Below are positions 6,814 through 8,529 of a stretch of 8,529 nt of DNA, one piece after another. The position numbers and the translations under genes were made by a program. The DNA is taken from assembly GCA_028280205.1 (NCBI GenBank), contig JANQME010000121.1:1-8529 (forward strand), read 5' to 3'. The notes beneath the pieces are model-generated. The model did no database searches and was not told the DNA's origin. It worked only from the letters and a program-made list of their open reading frames with translations. The stretch's first letter is position 1; each line of letters begins with the position of its first letter. The DNA comes from Longimicrobiales bacterium. Lineage in GTDB: Bacteria; Gemmatimonadota; Gemmatimonadetes; Longimicrobiales; Gaopeijiaceae.

Positions 6814-8042
6814 CCGGTCGGCACGGCCACCGAGCGCACGTTGTCCGCCTCGACCGCCCCGGCCAGCGCCCGGGAGATCTCGGGCAGCCCCGCACGCACG
6901 CGCGCCCAGGACGCGAGCATGGGCACGCCGATCGGGTCCTCGAGGAAGCGCAGTTGGGCCGCCCGGATCGCCTCGACGAAGGTCTCGACCGCCTCGATCT
7001 CACCGTGCCGGTGGTACGGGAGGCCGTTGAGCATCGAGAGGGCGTTGTACTTCTCGATCGCGAGACGCGCTTCGCGCATGTAGCTGGCGAGGAGCGTCCC
7101 GAACATCGACGGCGTGAGCACGACACCGCCCTGCGCGACGACGCCGAAGAGCGTCGTGGCGATCTCGAACGCCATGCGCCCCAGCCCCTGCTCGGGATCC
7201 CCGGGCACGAGGCTCTGGTGCTTGTGGTCGTAGTCGTCCGCGATCTCGACCTGGCAGACCCGCCCCACCGTCGTCTTCTCGAAGACCTCGCCCAGCATCG
7301 AGACCTCGAGTCCCCAGGTGGGCGAGATGCGGATCCCGCTCGCCAGGCTGCGGATGAAGGCGAACTCGCCCGCGAGCGGATACCGGAACGAATCGAGGTA
7401 CTGAAAGAAGTTGAGCGGCCCGGTGATGTGCGTCAGGGCGCGCACGAGCGGCGTGAAGAAGAGCCGGGTGACGCGGCCGTGCAGCCGGTCCTTCACCCGC
7501 GCGTAGTAGCCCTTGGAGAACTCGAAGTCGGTTCCCGGATGGGCGATCGGGTACACCAGCCGAGCGAGCATCTCGCGGTCGTAGTTCACGATGTCGCAGT
7601 CGTGGAGCGCGAACGTCCGGGTCTGCTTGTCCGTGAGCGCATACCCGACCGAGAGCCAGACGCCGCGGCCCTTCCCCTGCTCGGCAGCCTCGAAGTCCGC
7701 CTCGACGAGCTGCCGCAGGATGCTGCGGATTCGCTCGCCGTCGTTCCAGATGACGTCCACCGTCTGCGGCAGCTCGCCCATGAAGTCCTTCACGCGGGCG
7801 AACTCCTGCTCGCTCGCCCGGTCGAGCGACAGCACGATGCGGTGGATGTACTCGGCACCCTTGAGCTGCTCCACGATGTGGGGCATCGCGGGGCCCTCGA
7901 ACTCCGAATAGAGGGCCGGCAGGATGAGCGCGATCTTCTGTCGCTCCGAGATGTCGGCGAGCTCGGCCTCGAGGTCATCGAGCGGTCGATCGCCGAGACG
8001 CTGGAACGTGGCGATCACGCCGTTCTGGAAGAAGTCGGCCAT
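6810..8042 (-). CDS. gpgS: Glucosyl-3-phosphoglycerate synthase, GT81-type glycosyltransferase
   Basis: This is a 410-residue cytoplasmic retaining glycosyltransferase of GT-A fold. It is expected to transfer glucose from an NDP-glucose to 3-phosphoglycerate, giving glucosyl-3-phosphoglycerate, precursor of the compatible solute glucosylglycerate. Family marks are the nucleotide-binding start IALILPALYSE (37-47), GKGRGVWLSVGYAL (123-136), the metal-binding DCD (148-150), FSKGYYARV (175-183), the acceptor-site segment YPLAGEFAFIRSLA (221-234), TWGLEVSML (242-250) and YDHKHQSL (271-278, with the conserved histidines), then GLGRMAFEI (286-294). The order matches mycobacterial GpgS, but this protein is longer by a C-terminal helical tail, as in the roughly 400-residue forms of Persephonella. 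Mannose specificity is not excluded by motifs alone. The ATG at 8040-8042 starts eight bases after the stop of the phosphatase gene, with a GGGG-containing ribosome site spanning that stop. A longer upstream extension in the same frame overlaps the phosphatase and is not coding. The phosphatase acts on this enzyme's product. Confidence 0.88.
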   Translation of the reverse strand: MADFFQNGVIATFQRLGDRPLDDLEAELADISERQKIALILPALYSEFEGPAMPHIVEQLKGAEYIHRIVLSLDRASEQEFARVKDFMGELPQTVDVIWNDGERIRSILRQLVEADFEAAEQGKGRGVWLSVGYALTDKQTRTFALHDCDIVNYDREMLARLVYPIAHPGTDFEFSKGYYARVKDRLHGRVTRLFFTPLVRALTHITGPLNFFQYLDSFRYPLAGEFAFIRSLASGIRISPTWGLEVSMLGEVFEKTTVGRVCQVEIADDYDHKHQSLVPGDPEQGLGRMAFEIATTLFGVVAQGGVVLTPSMFGTLLASYMREARLAIEKYNALSMLNGLPYHRHGEIEAVETFVEAIRAAQLRFLEDPIGVPMLASWARVRAGLPEISRALAGAVEADNVRSVAVPTG

Positions 8043-8050
8043 CGTGCCCC

Positions 8051-8529
8051 TTACCCTTCGAGTTCGTCGATGAGGCTCGACAGCGACGCCGCCCAGCCGG
8101 TGGGGCCGGGCTCTGGCGCGACGCGCGCATGCGTCGCGTCGACGTGGACCGCCTCCCGCCCCCGCACCGGCATCACGACGGCGTAGTCGACCGCTTCCAG
8201 CATCGGAAGGTCGTTCGGCCCATCCCCCAGACCAATCGTACTCCATGGCCCGACTTCGTTCCATGCGTAGGCGTCACGAATCCGTCTCACCGCCTCCCCC
8301 TTGTCCTGCTCGGCGCCGATGAGGTGGTGGAAGCGCCCGCCTCGGGTGAGCGAGAAGCCGGCGCGCCGGGCCGCGCGCTCCAGCTCGGGCAGCCGGTCCT
8401 CGTTCTCCAGGATGAACGGCTCCGAGAAGTCGCGGGCGCGTGCCCGCTCCGCGCCGTCCTCCGGGAGGCCGGTGCGTTCGACGACCTCGGCCAGCGACAT
8501 GTCCCCGAAGCCGCGGGCGCCGAATCCGT
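8051..8529 (-). CDS. HAD phosphatase, mannosyl/glucosyl-3-phosphoglycerate phosphatase family (5' end cut)
   Basis: The C-terminal 158 residues or so of a class IIB HAD phosphatase are present; the frame is open to the right edge, and family members are about 260-280 residues. The visible part begins GFGARGFGDMSLAEVVERTGLP, the cap-domain entry typical of MpgP/YedP proteins. It continues with FSEPFIL, GRFHHLIGAEQDKGEAVRRI (HAD lysine in DKGEA) and the Mg2+-binding motif IV loop GLGDGPNDLPMLEAVDYAVVM. The nucleophile DxD motif must lie outside the window. Similarity to the E. coli YedP/MpgP C-terminus is clear. The neighbour downstream, eight bases away, is a glucosyl-3-phosphoglycerate synthase, so the likely job is removing phosphate from glucosyl-3-phosphoglycerate to release glucosylglycerate (GpgP role). 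Thermophilic and archaeal GpgP enzymes are known members of this same HAD family. An internal ATG at 8498-8500 is not the start, since conserved sequence precedes it. Mannosyl-3-phosphoglycerate remains an alternative substrate. Confidence 0.87.
   Translation of the reverse strand, partial: GFGARGFGDMSLAEVVERTGLPEDGAERARARDFSEPFILENEDRLPELERAARRAGFSLTRGGRFHHLIGAEQDKGEAVRRIRDAYAWNEVGPWSTIGLGDGPNDLPMLEAVDYAVVMPVRGREAVHVDATHARVAPEPGPTGWAASLSSLIDELEG

Noticed and set aside
5967..8186. Plus-strand open frame of 739 codons running from inside the dehydrogenase across the synthase and phosphatase
   Set aside because: It spans a convergent gene boundary in the wrong frame for the dehydrogenase and antisense to two conserved genes. 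The translation is low-complexity Arg/Asp/Glu-rich with no recognisable domain.
8043..8264. N-terminal extension of the synthase starting at 8264
   Set aside because: The extra residues are Arg/Gly-rich, overlap the phosphatase coding region and precede a well-placed ATG at 8042 with a ribosome site.

Overview
This GC-rich window carries six genes, all placed by homology to known families. I found no rRNA, tRNA, CRISPR array, insertion sequence or phage gene. The combination of an ADOP-type duplicated FtsX/MacB permease with its own PadR repressor, a soluble or lipoprotein PQQ dehydrogenase and very high GC at third codon positions points to a free-living Gemmatimonadota or Acidobacteriota bacterium. 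Gemmatimonadota is the likelier of the two, but this is an inference from gene content, not a phylogenetic placement.

Layout from left to right: (1) minus strand, a biosynthetic arginine decarboxylase (speA) whose C-terminus lies beyond the left edge; (2) minus strand, an 869-residue ADOP-family permease; (3) minus strand, a 113-residue PadR repressor whose stop overlaps the permease start (TGATG), so the two form a coupled padR-permease operon; (4) a 130-bp divergent intergenic region with a perfect 8+5+8 inverted repeat lying under two opposing sigma70-like promoters; (5) plus strand, a 703-residue PQQ-dependent glucose-dehydrogenase-like quinoprotein with an unusual CXXCH motif near its N-terminus; (6) minus strand, convergent to the quinoprotein, a glucosyl-3-phosphoglycerate synthase (GT81) preceded by the C-terminal part of a HAD phosphatase of the mannosyl/glucosyl-3-phosphoglycerate phosphatase family, cut by the right edge.

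Functionally there are three units. The speA product makes agmatine for polyamine synthesis. The PadR/permease unit and the quinoprotein appear to share one operator, so a ligand-responsive PadR could repress both a membrane protein and a periplasmic sugar or alcohol oxidase. The phosphatase/synthase pair makes a glycerate-based compatible solute, most likely glucosylglycerate, from an NDP-glucose and 3-phosphoglycerate.

Nothing here is clearly a new defence or mobile system. The most interesting points are the shared divergent operator and the heme-type motif grafted into the quinoprotein. No gene-free stretch exceeds 300 bases; the largest gap is the 130-bp divergent promoter region. Many long open frames antisense to these genes are by-products of GC-rich codon usage.
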